Shown: positions 45,602 to 53,132 of the stretch, one piece after another
How positions within the stretch are numbered: the stretch's first letter is position 1
Layout: the number at the start of each line of letters is the position of its first letter
DNA from: an uncultured Oscillospiraceae bacterium
GTDB lineage: Bacteria; Bacillota; Clostridia; Oscillospirales; Acutalibacteraceae
Reading direction: 5' to 3'
Assembly (NCBI GenBank): GCA_905192745.1
Contig: CAJJLZ010000002.1
Location: 1 to 64,000, forward strand
Length of the DNA: 64,000 nucleotides
Position numbers and translations under genes: made by a program
Notes under the pieces: generated by a model
The model's database searches: none
What the model saw: the letters and a program-made list of their open reading frames with translations, nothing else
What the model was told of the DNA's origin: nothing

Positions 45602-45846
45602 GCCAAATTCATCCCTTTGACTTTTGTTTGACACCAATATAACAAGTCTTTTTCCTTTCAGCAAACTCCCGCACAGTTCAAATTGACTGCCGCTTTTGTC
45701 TATTGCTTGCCTCTGACATGCTGTTTTTGGTTTCCAAGAGACGAACGGAGTGCAAAATGACCTTTGCCAATGGAAATCGAAAAAGGAAACGCTGTTGTGC
45801 TTACTGAGTTTTTGATGCGCATATCAGACAAGCCGCGCCGCATACA

Positions 45847-46098
45847 TTGAAACATAGCGCACGAGAGGGGAGACTGCTTATCGAAATCATCGTCCACTAT
45901 CCCGAAACATCGGAGAAACAGGCGCTGTTTGACGCTCGCGTGGCAAAGTTCCATGCCGAATATGTCGCGCAGTACATAGAAAAGCTGAACTGCCCCACGG
46001 AGCAAAAATTGAAATTGATCGACGCGATCGCGCAGACGGTTCTTGACGGTTGCAGAGAGAAGAAAACAAAAGAATCACCGCCGCAAAAGCGAGACTAA
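45847..46098 (+). CDS. Hypothetical 83-aa mobile-element protein
   Basis: A TTG-initiated frame; the region after GAGAGGGGAGA starts with LIEIIVHYPET, so the true N terminus may be shorter. The protein is helical and charged (ALFDARVAKFHAEYVAQYIEKL, then CPTEQKLKLIDAIAQTVLD) and resembles small conserved proteins seen on clostridial mobile elements. It is convergent with the broken HTH gene. No function is assigned. Confidence 0.55.
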   Translation: MKHSAREGRLLIEIIVHYPETSEKQALFDARVAKFHAEYVAQYIEKLNCPTEQKLKLIDAIAQTVLDGCREKKTKESPPQKRD

Positions 46099-46629
46099 GG
46101 GCTTGTCCCTCTGCCTCGCTTTTGTGTTTCACTTGAATAACGCTCCCATGTGCTTTTGAAGATGCGCCTCTTGTTTTGTTCCCACTTTTTCAAAGTGCCG
46201 AGCGGAATGCCGAGAAGAGGGGCATATTCTCTTTGCGTCATTCCGAGCCGATTCCTCTTTTCGCGAATCTGCCGGCCTTGCCCGTTATACAGGAACAGAT
46301 TGAACCCGTCGAGCAGGTCGGTGACACAGCAACGCCGAACAGGGTGGCGAGCTTCTCCATATTTTCTATCGGGTAATAGCCGCCCCGATTTCTTCATAGC
46401 TGGCATAGGTGCCGCGGTCAACACCGATATAATCGGCCACCTCTCTTTGCAGCAGCGCCTTTTTGTACCGGTGCCAGCGCAGCTTGTCCGCAATTTTGGT
46501 GATTTCTTTCGGATCAGAAAAGCGGATATTGAACTTTTCAGACTCCAGCAAATGATGTGGTGCAAGCAGCTTGAAGTTGCAGATCAACAGAGGAGCAAAT
46601 TGTACCTCTTCCGATATATGCCGTACCAT
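46095..46629 (-). pseudogene. Broken tandem helix-turn-helix regulator at the right end
   Basis: From an ATG at 46629 one frame reads HISEEVQFAPLLICNFKLL and a first XRE-like HTH (LLQREVADYIGVDRGTYASYEEIG). The continuation YYPIENMEKLATLFGVAV is in a second frame. The rest, with TDLLDGFNLFLYNGQG and a second HTH (LGMTQREYAPLLGIPLGTLKKWEQN), is in a third. Two frameshifts near 46330-46380 therefore split what looks like one gene of about 165 aa. If AATG is the crossover core, the open frame upstream of this gene becomes continuous with the recombinase frame in the excised circle. Confidence 0.7.
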
Positions 46630-46718
46630 TAAATAGAAATTTCCGCCTAAGCGGCAGAATGTGCGCCATTTTTCGTCGAATGGAGCATGCTTTTCCTCAT
46701 ACACACCCGAAAGTGCCG

Positions 46719-47066
46719 TTATGATAGAATAGCATTTTCAATACAGCGGGAGGCATAGGTGGCAAGGCGGGTGCCTTTGGTATAGTCAAAGGTGCCCACC
46801 GCCTTAATCAGACCGATGGTGCCGATGGAGATCAGATCGTCCTGATCCCGAACCGAGCTGTAATATTTTTTGATGATATGGGCCACCAGACGCAGATTGT
46901 GTTCAATGAGCTTGTTGCGGGCATCCAGATCGCCGTCCCGGCGATAGGCTTCCAGGCAGCGCCGTTCCTCCGCCGCCGGCAGGGGACGGGGAAAGGAACC
47001 GGAATTCACCACATGGAGCGCCATGTAAAAAATGTGGGACAGGGAGTTCAGCAATTCAAGCAGCAT
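46719..47066 (-). CDS. sigK: sigK 5' half: pro-sequence and region 2 of sigma-K (interrupted gene)
   Basis: The ATG at 47066 has GGAGG 9 nt upstream. The product has a hydrophobic pro-sequence (MLLELLNSLSHIFYMALHVV), then SGSFPRPLPAAEE and region 2 (LIEHNLRLVAHIIKKYYSS, DLISIGTIGLIKAV, LATYASRCIEN). It diverges after residue 111 into element sequence and stops a few codons later. The presence of a pro-sequence implies membrane-linked proteolytic activation as in B. subtilis, unlike C. difficile sigma-K, which lacks one. This truncated product lacks promoter -35 recognition and should be inactive until the halves are joined. Confidence 0.92.
   Translation of the reverse strand: MLLELLNSLSHIFYMALHVVNSGSFPRPLPAAEERRCLEAYRRDGDLDARNKLIEHNLRLVAHIIKKYYSSVRDQDDLISIGTIGLIKAVGTFDYTKGTRLATYASRCIENAILS
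46723..46742 (-). other. Attachment site (right end) of the sigK intervening element
   Basis: The core CATT lies at 46733-46736, preceded by AGAAT as at the left end. In the joined circle GATAG from this side and CTATC from the left side flank the core as a dyad, as expected for a serine-recombinase site. Confidence 0.7.
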
Positions 47067-47838
47067 AAGGGGGAACCTCCATTTACTTACCGCTTCCATC
47101 TGCCCGTATTTTTCTTGTCTCCGGAGGGCGTTGGCGCAGAAGCGGCTGCTCCGTCGTACACGAAGATCCGAAGAGCAGTGTTCACTTCCTATCTTATGCG
47201 GCGGAGAGGAGTATTCTGCCTGTCCGGCAAAAAGGAGGAGGGATTCCTTCCCGAATAAACCGTGTCGGCCCCCCGCTATTACTTATCCTATAAGGTGTCG
47301 GCTGAACGATTCATGGCTCCCAGGTTTCTCTCTGGTCGGCGGAGGAAAAAACAGGATTCTGGAAGGGGTTTGTCCGCCGCTGATTTTTACCGGGAGATAG
47401 ATCGTCCCATTTTGGAGGTATGGTGTCAGTACGCCGGCCCATTGATCGGAAGCGCTCGCGGGCAGAGGAAGTGTCCGGACACCGCCGGTCTTTCCGCCGC
47501 CTCGGTTCCCGCCGGAACATCCCGAACCCGGGGGACTTCCGCCGCGCTGCTCCCAGCGTGGCCTTTTCCGCAGGAAGTCGGCAGTATGCACACGAGTCCC
47601 CCCATCAACATGGAAAACAGCCGCCTGAAAAAGCGCGTCATGATTTTCGACCATCCTTTCTTTCCTTTTGTACATAGCCCGGCTGCGCACAGACGGTATC
47701 CCTCTTTTCCCGTCCCGCAAGAAAAAACACCTGCCGGAATTTCCCGGATAATGCCATTATACAATAGCGTTGGGAGAATAATCCATCACTTTTGGTTACA
47801 GAAAAATGACAACGTTCACATTTTAAGGTTGACACAGA
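47067..47838. other. Region upstream of sigK with little recognisable content
   Basis: About 770 bp between sigK and the htrA terminator. Apart from the possible small lipoprotein at 47426-47641 I see no supported gene. The sigK promoter must lie at its left side; I could not identify a convincing sigma-E motif. Confidence 0.4.
47426..47641 (-). CDS. Possible small lipoprotein
   Basis: An ATG at 47641 gives a 71-aa peptide with a basic start, a hydrophobic stretch and a lipobox-like PTSC (MTRFFRRLFSMLMGGLVCIL). A GGATGG site lies 9 nt upstream. Beyond residue 30 the sequence is low-complexity, and a second frame (ending ESFSRHLIG at 47283) is also open, so a frameshift may separate the two parts. 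Weakly supported. Confidence 0.3.
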   Translation of the reverse strand: MTRFFRRLFSMLMGGLVCILPTSCGKGHAGSSAAEVPRVRDVPAGTEAAERPAVSGHFLCPRALPINGPAY

Positions 47839-47878
47839 TAAAAAAGTCCGCTGTGAGATCAGAAATCCCACAGCGGAC
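47839..47878 (-). terminator. Intrinsic terminator of htrA
   Basis: On the minus strand GTCCGCTGTGGGAT and ATCTCACAGCGGAC form a near-perfect stem followed by a T run (47841-47845 on the plus strand are A). Confidence 0.85.
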
Positions 47879-47896
47879 AAAGAATGTGTTTTCAGT

Positions 47897-49570
47897 TCAG
47901 TTGGTAGCCTCCGCCAGTACGCAGCGGACGGTGATCTGACGGGTGGAATTCGTGCGGGAATCAACCCGAACCAGCGTCAGTTCCACCGTATCCCCCACCG
48001 CGTGTTTGGAAAGTTCTGCGCGCATGGTGGAGTAGTCGGTTACGGCCACGCCGTCCACGGCGGTGATGATATCGCCAACCTGCGCCTCTGTTCCCACAAG
48101 GCAGGAGTCCGAATTGATTTCCTCAATGCGGAAGCCGGTGCCGGTAATCGAACGGCCGGTGACGCCCAGCATGACGCGCCCTTTGACATAGCCGTATTTC
48201 ACCAGATCGTCCAGAATATCCTTCGCCTCGTTGATCGGGATGGAGAAGCCCAGCCCCTCATAACCGGAGGCGACAATTTTTGCTGAGTTAATGGCGACTA
48301 CCTGCCCCTGTGCGTTCATCAGCGGGCCGCCCGAGTTGCCGGGATTGATCGCGGCGTCCACCTGCAGGCACTTGATAGCATAACCGGTGTCTTCGTACAC
48401 GTCGCGGGCGAGGCCCGAAACGATACCCTGCGTGGTGGTGAAGTTCAGACCGCCGGCATTACCGATGGCCACGACCTTATCCCCAAGCTGAAGCTGAGAG
48501 GAATCGCCGAACTCCGCTGTGGTCAGGCCGGTCGCGTTCACCTTGATGACCGCCAGATCGGTATACTGGTCGTAGCCGACGACTTCCGCGTTTTCATAAA
48601 TAGTGCCGTCGTATAATTCTACATCGATCTTGTCGTATTTTTTGCCGGTGTTTTCGTTGACGACCACATGGGCGTTGGTGATGATGTAACCGTCGGCCGT
48701 CCAGATGATGCCGCTGGCCGCGCCGGCCTCCGTCAAACCGGTGCTGGTCTGGCCGAAATAGCCATTGCCGGATTTGGAATACATGGTGATAACCACGGTG
48801 GAATTCAGGTTTTTCTGGACAATGGCGCGGGTACTGAGACCGTTTGTCTCATCCGGATCGGTAATATCCAGCGTAGGAGCGTTGTTGTTGACATTCCGTG
48901 TTGTGGTTGTGGTTGAATTGTTGTTGGTGGAGGTGTTGGTGTTTGGCACGTTCGGATTGCTGACCGCCACGGCGAGAAGAACCGAGAGGGTGACGATCAG
49001 CGCCGCGCAGGCTACGCTGAGCGTGGCAATGGCGATGGCCGCGCCCTTTTTCTTCTTAGGCCTTTTCGGAGGCGGATAACTGCCGCCCGGCTGAACGGGA
49101 GAACCGCCCGTCGGCTGCTGTCCGTAAGGGGGCTGTCCGTAAGACTGCCAGCCGTAAGGGTTGTAGTTCCCCTGCGGCTGATAGCCGCCGCCCGATGGGG
49201 AGGACGGCTCGGCACGGCGCTCCGCCTCGTTGGCGGGAACCGGCGAGGGGGCATGAACGCCGTAACGATAGGTCACGGTTTCCGGCACCTCCGTCTGAGA
49301 GGAGGAGGCGGTGGAGAACGTTCCGTCGTTTTCCGGGGCGGCGTTCGCCGCGTTGTTCCACGAAGCCGGGGGAACGACCGGGGAAGAGGGAGAGGACCAG
49401 CCGGATACCGGCCGGCTTTCCTCCGAAGCCGGGGAGGTGTCCGAAGACACCGGAGGAATCGGGGAGGACGGTGAAGCCGATGAAGCGGTGCTTTCCGTGG
49501 GAGAGGGTTCCGGCGTGTTTGCGTTCGTTTCGGGCGTTTCACGCCCGTTTTCATCAAACCAGTTGGCCAT
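47897..49570 (-). CDS. htrA: HtrA/DegP-type membrane-anchored serine protease
   Basis: A 557-aa protein with a long Pro/Ser/Gln-rich cytoplasmic N terminus (1-170), a lysine cluster (RPKKKKGA) and one membrane segment (about 177-200). An Asn/Thr linker follows, then a trypsin-like protease with His301 (ITNAHVV), Asp338 (YTDLAVIKV) and Ser413 (NPGNSGGPL), and a C-terminal PDZ domain (about 460-555). It degrades misfolded exported proteins at the outer membrane face. It is the last gene of a minus-strand group with a two-component system immediately upstream, an arrangement like CssRS-HtrA secretion stress control. Confidence 0.92.
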   Translation of the reverse strand: MANWFDENGRETPETNANTPEPSPTESTASSASPSSPIPPVSSDTSPASEESRPVSGWSSPSSPVVPPASWNNAANAAPENDGTFSTASSSQTEVPETVTYRYGVHAPSPVPANEAERRAEPSSPSGGGYQPQGNYNPYGWQSYGQPPYGQQPTGGSPVQPGGSYPPPKRPKKKKGAAIAIATLSVACAALIVTLSVLLAVAVSNPNVPNTNTSTNNNSTTTTTRNVNNNAPTLDITDPDETNGLSTRAIVQKNLNSTVVITMYSKSGNGYFGQTSTGLTEAGAASGIIWTADGYIITNAHVVVNENTGKKYDKIDVELYDGTIYENAEVVGYDQYTDLAVIKVNATGLTTAEFGDSSQLQLGDKVVAIGNAGGLNFTTTQGIVSGLARDVYEDTGYAIKCLQVDAAINPGNSGGPLMNAQGQVVAINSAKIVASGYEGLGFSIPINEAKDILDDLVKYGYVKGRVMLGVTGRSITGTGFRIEEINSDSCLVGTEAQVGDIITAVDGVAVTDYSTMRAELSKHAVGDTVELTLVRVDSRTNSTRQITVRCVLAEATN

Positions 49571-49785
49571 ATCGGATCATTCCTTTCGAATGGTTTTCGT
49601 TTTACGGGATGGTTCCATCGAACTATGGCTTTATTCTACCCGCCTTTTGTGTACATCTCTTGAAGAAAAAAGCGGGAATTCATAAACAATTTTTTATTGG
49701 GCTGTGAATAACCGGGGCCGACGCCCGCCAGAGGAAGGAAACGCCGCCCGGCCTCTGCTTTGGCTGTCGGAAGGCGTGCCGCCGT

Positions 49786-51228
49786 TTATACGCCGGGGGT
49801 ATCCGGCAGCCAGAACTCAAACTCGGTATATTCCCCCTCCACCGAACGGACGACGATCTCGCCGTGATGCAGGTTGATAACGGTCTTGACGATGTACAGC
49901 CCGAGCCCCATTCCGTTTTTATCCAGCGAACGGGAACGGTCGCTTTTATAGAACCGTTCAAAGATATGGGGCATCTCCTGCGCGGGAATGCCGGCGCCGG
50001 TGTTGCGGACGGCGCAGTATACCCGGCCGTCCCGCCGTTCAATGCGGACCGACAGGGTGCCGCCGACGTCGATAAACTTTACGGCGTTGTCCACCAGATT
50101 GTAAATCACCTGACCAAGCAGATCGAAATCCCCCGTGACGTCAATCCGGGGGCAGTCTTCCAGTCCTTCCACCCGAATATCCTTGTCCTCGATCCGCTGC
50201 TCAAAGGAAAGGAGGACGGTACAGGCCTGTTCGGTCAAGTCGTAGGCGACCGGCTTGAGATGAAGCTCGCCGTTATCGATCCGGGACAGATCGAGCATGG
50301 ATTTCACCAGCCGGGAAAGGCGCTTTACTTCGTCTGAAACGATTTTCAGATAGTGGTTGCGTTTTTCGTCCGGGATCGTACCGTCCAGAATCCCGTCGAT
50401 AAAGCCGGCGATGGTGGTCATCGGGGTTTTCAGTTCGTGGGAAACATTCGCCACGAAGCTGCGGCGCATCCCTTCCACCGAAGAGAGGGAAACCGCCATA
50501 TTATTGAGGGAGGTGGCCAATTCGGCTACCTCGTCTTTCCCGTGGACGGGAATGCGGTAGGTGAAATCCCCCATGCCGAAGCTGCGGGTAGCGGCCGCCA
50601 TCTGCCGAAGAGGGCGTACCATCCGGTAGGTCATCACATACAGCGCGATGAAGGTCAGGGTCAGTACTCCCAGAGCGGACAGAAAGAAAACCTGCAGGTT
50701 GTTCATCAGATATTCGCTCATTCCGGCGGCGGAAATGGAGGTAAAAACATAGCCTAACTGAACCTGCCCGCCGTTCAGCAGAATCGGTTCCCCGGTGGTG
50801 TACTGGCGGGCGGTGTAATAGCCGCCCAGCTTTCCCACCTCGAAGAAGCCGGAGCCGTCCATTTTGGCGACGATCGCATCCGTCAGCATGGCGTCGGACG
50901 GGTGCAGCGCCGTATCGGAGCAGAGGATGACCTCCCCTTTATTGCTCACCACCAGTACGGTGGCGTCGATCGCGTCCGCCATCAGAGAAAGATAGGGAGA
51001 AAGGCGGTCGCCGAGAATTTGATAGTGTCCCGCGTTTTCCGTGTCCTCCACCGCTAACTGGGAGGTCATTTCCGCGATCCGCAGGGTGTTTTCCTCCAGC
51101 AGATTCCGCTTCTCGTCCACCCAGTACCGGGTGGAGAACAGCATCTGCATGGCTCCCATGGCGGCGAAGCTGATGACGATGATAAGGGACATGACGGTGA
51201 AATATTTTGTAAATATGCTTTTGAACAA
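49786..51228 (-). CDS. Sensor histidine kinase (HAMP, HisKA), CssS/PhoR-like
   Basis: A 480-aa kinase with a membrane segment at about 8-30, an extracellular sensing domain of about 140 residues and a second membrane segment near 172-195. A HAMP domain follows (about 197-250). The phospho-acceptor is His264 in NVSHELKTPMTTIAGF, with N and G boxes NLVDNAVKF and NGMGLGLYIVKTV. It pairs with the regulator at 51339-52049, transcribed 110 bp upstream. Its position before htrA suggests it senses extracytoplasmic protein stress. Confidence 0.88.
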   Translation of the reverse strand: MFKSIFTKYFTVMSLIIVISFAAMGAMQMLFSTRYWVDEKRNLLEENTLRIAEMTSQLAVEDTENAGHYQILGDRLSPYLSLMADAIDATVLVVSNKGEVILCSDTALHPSDAMLTDAIVAKMDGSGFFEVGKLGGYYTARQYTTGEPILLNGGQVQLGYVFTSISAAGMSEYLMNNLQVFFLSALGVLTLTFIALYVMTYRMVRPLRQMAAATRSFGMGDFTYRIPVHGKDEVAELATSLNNMAVSLSSVEGMRRSFVANVSHELKTPMTTIAGFIDGILDGTIPDEKRNHYLKIVSDEVKRLSRLVKSMLDLSRIDNGELHLKPVAYDLTEQACTVLLSFEQRIEDKDIRVEGLEDCPRIDVTGDFDLLGQVIYNLVDNAVKFIDVGGTLSVRIERRDGRVYCAVRNTGAGIPAQEMPHIFERFYKSDRSRSLDKNGMGLGLYIVKTVINLHHGEIVVRSVEGEYTEFEFWLPDTPGV

Positions 51229-51276
51229 AAGGAATCACATCCTTATGACAGGGGAGACAGGGCTTTCTACAGGGAA

Positions 51277-51309
51277 GGGGTACTGCGCAGGCGCCTTTCG
51301 CAGTACCCC
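51277..51309. other. Strong hairpin between response regulator and kinase
   Basis: GGGGTACTGCG (51277-51287) pairs perfectly with CGCAGTACCCC (51299-51309), loop 11 nt. There is no T run on either side, so it probably sets mRNA processing or relative expression of the two genes. Confidence 0.65.
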
Positions 51310-51338
51310 GTATCTTCGCCTATTCCCCGGTTGGTTCG

Positions 51339-52049
51339 TCAGGCGCCCGTGCTGCCGTTCTGATCCCGCACCTCAAATTTGTAGCCGACGCCCCAGACGG
51401 TTTTCAGCGTCCATTGATCGGATACGCCGTCCAGCTTTTCACGCAGGCGCTTGACATGGACGTCTACCGTCCGGCTGTCGCCGTAATATTCGAAGCCCCA
51501 CACCTCGTCCAGCAGCTGATCCCGGGTGTATACCCGGTTGGGATTGCTGGCCAGATGATAAATTAATTCCATTTCCTTCGGCGGGGTATCGATCTGTTTT
51601 CCCCGCACCCGGAGCTCATAATTTTCCATGTTGATGTACAGCCCGTCGTAGCTTACTTCCTTGGTTTTCTGCTTATCCTGCGCGCCGCTGCGGCGGAGGA
51701 CGGCTTTCACCCGGGCGACGACCTCCTTGGCTTCGAAGGGCTTGACGACGTAATCGTCCGCCCCAAGTTCCAGCCCCAGAACCTTATCGAATACCTCTCC
51801 CTTGGCGGTCAGCATAATGATCGGGCAGGAGGATTTTTTCCGGATTTCCCGGCATACCTGCCAGCCGTCCAGTTGGGGCATCATGATGTCCAGAAGCATC
51901 AGATCCGGCTTTTCCCTGTCGAACAATTCCAGGGCCTGCGCGCCGTTGCCGGCAATGCACACGTCGAATTCTTCCTTTTCCAGATACAGTCTCAGCAGCT
52001 CGCAGATATTGCTGTCGTCGTCCACAACCATGATTTTTCCGTTGGCCAT
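51339..52049 (-). CDS. OmpR/PhoB-type response regulator
   Basis: A 236-aa regulator. The receiver domain has Asp54 (LMLLDIMMPQL), acidic residues DDD near 10-12 and the KPF loop (DDYVVKPF). The C-terminal winged helix contains TRDQLLDEVWGFEYYGDSRTVDVHVKRLREKL in its DNA-contacting part (quoted here as markers TRDQLLDEVWG and TVDVHVKRL). It is the first gene of the regulator-kinase-htrA series on the minus strand. Regulators of this type bind direct repeats; a WalR-like repeat lies at 61183-61199, but a link is unproven. Confidence 0.9.
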   Translation of the reverse strand: MANGKIMVVDDDSNICELLRLYLEKEEFDVCIAGNGAQALELFDREKPDLMLLDIMMPQLDGWQVCREIRKKSSCPIIMLTAKGEVFDKVLGLELGADDYVVKPFEAKEVVARVKAVLRRSGAQDKQKTKEVSYDGLYINMENYELRVRGKQIDTPPKEMELIYHLASNPNRVYTRDQLLDEVWGFEYYGDSRTVDVHVKRLREKLDGVSDQWTLKTVWGVGYKFEVRDQNGSTGA

Positions 52050-52278
52050 GCCGCGTCCCTCCCATTAACGGGTGATTTTACCGGGAACCCTTGTTTTTCA
52101 CCCATTGTGTTCTTCTTTATTTTAGCAGACTTTCCGCCGGTTTTATGAACAGTATTTGAAAGTTTCCGCTTTTTTGCTTCTTTTAAAGGCAGGAGAAGAC
52201 CGGCCGGGCTGTATAAAACTCCCCGGGCCGGCCATACTAGAAGCGGAAAACAAAGGAAAGAAAGGACTGGTCAACAGC

Positions 52279-52818
52279 ATGGAATTCAAAGGGAGCCGCA
52301 CCGAAGCCAACCTGATGGCCGCATTCGCGGGAGAGAGTCAGGCACGCAACAAATATACCTTTTACGCTTCGCAGGCAAGGAAAGACGGTTATATTCAAAT
52401 CGCCAACATTTTCAACGAAACGGCTAACAACGAAAAGGAACATGCGGAACTGTGGTTCAAACGGCTGAAGGGCGGTTCCATCCCCGGAACGCCGGAGAAT
52501 CTGGCCGACGCGGCTGCCGGTGAGCATTACGAATGGGTGGACATGTACCGGGAATTCGCTGAGGTGGCGAAGGAGGAAGGCTTCCGGGATATCGCGGCGG
52601 TTTTTGAACTGGTCGCTTCGGTGGAGAAGGAACACGAGGAACGTTACCGCAAGCTGTTGGACAATATTGAATCCGGCAAGGTGTTCAAACGGGAACAGGG
52701 CACCCTCTGGGTCTGCCTGAACTGCGGCTATGTGTACTGCGGAGAGGTTCCGCCGCAGGAATGCCCGACCTGCCGTCACCCGCAGGCGTATTTCCAGATG
52801 AAGCCGCAGGACTATTAA
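52279..52818 (+). CDS. rbr: Rubrerythrin
   Basis: The ATG at 52279 gives a 179-aa protein. The N-terminal ferritin-like di-iron domain carries the ligand helices FAGESQARNKY, NNEKEHAELWFK and SVEKEHEERY. The C-terminal rubredoxin domain has two Cys pairs (CLNCGYVY and CPTC). Rubrerythrin reduces hydrogen peroxide in anaerobes, with electrons from NADH via rubredoxin-type partners. It is divergent from the two-component operon and followed after 10 bp by a small gene. Confidence 0.95.
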   Translation: MEFKGSRTEANLMAAFAGESQARNKYTFYASQARKDGYIQIANIFNETANNEKEHAELWFKRLKGGSIPGTPENLADAAAGEHYEWVDMYREFAEVAKEEGFRDIAAVFELVASVEKEHEERYRKLLDNIESGKVFKREQGTLWVCLNCGYVYCGEVPPQECPTCRHPQAYFQMKPQDY

Positions 52819-52828
52819 GGAGCGGCTT

Positions 52829-53032
52829 ATGGAAAAGCAAAACGGAAGGAAAACGCCGAAGCCGGAAACGTCCCCCTCCCTCTCTGCCGGGCCGTCCGCT
52901 TCGGCGGCGCGGGAGGACGCCCTCACCATGCAGGAGCAGGGGCGGGGAGAGATTCCTTCGGATGTGCTGGGAAGCTACACCGGCACCCCGGAAGCGGGCG
53001 AAATTCCCGAGCAGGACGCCGACGATCTGTAA
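52829..53032 (+). CDS. Small disordered acidic protein downstream of rubrerythrin
   Basis: A 67-aa protein with AAGGAG 7 nt before its ATG, starting 10 bp after the rubrerythrin stop, so co-transcribed. The sequence is low-complexity and acidic at the end (SDVLGSYTGTPEAGEIPEQDADDL), without membrane segment or known domain. The SDVLGSYTGTP pattern suggests a conserved short motif in a disordered peptide. Function unknown. Confidence 0.65.
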   Translation: MEKQNGRKTPKPETSPSLSAGPSASAAREDALTMQEQGRGEIPSDVLGSYTGTPEAGEIPEQDADDL

Positions 53033-53041
53033 CGATAAACG

Positions 53042-53087
53042 CCGCGCCCCGTTTCCGTTAACCACGGAGACAGGGCGCGGTGCTTTC
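53042..53087 (+). terminator. Intrinsic terminator after the rubrerythrin operon
   Basis: CCGCGCCC.GT.TCCGT pairs with ACGGA.AC.GGGCGCGG, followed by a weak T-rich stretch TGCTTTCG. Confidence 0.6.
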
Positions 53088-53132
53088 GTATCCTGAGAAG
53101 AGGATTGGACTTTGATGGAACGGCGGCCTCTG

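Larger units (their letters stand above)
10037..46736. mobile_element. 36.7-kb skin-type intervening element inside sigK carrying a cycloalternan-type sugar locus
   Basis: The element is bounded by two halves of sigK in direct orientation and by matching short core sequences. It carries a large serine recombinase at one end, as in the skin elements of B. subtilis and C. difficile. Between 12.4 and 44.5 kb it contains a regulated carbohydrate locus. The right 2 kb contains frameshifted mobile-element genes. Precise excision rebuilds sigK. Phage structural genes, which dominate the B. subtilis skin element, are absent. Boundaries are inferred from coding continuity and the AATG repeat; the crossover dinucleotide is not determined. 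Confidence 0.9.

Noticed and set aside
10037..46736. Reading the element as a prophage or conjugative element
   Set aside because: No capsid, tail, terminase, relaxase or coupling protein genes are present; only a recombinase and decayed accessory genes accompany the sugar locus.
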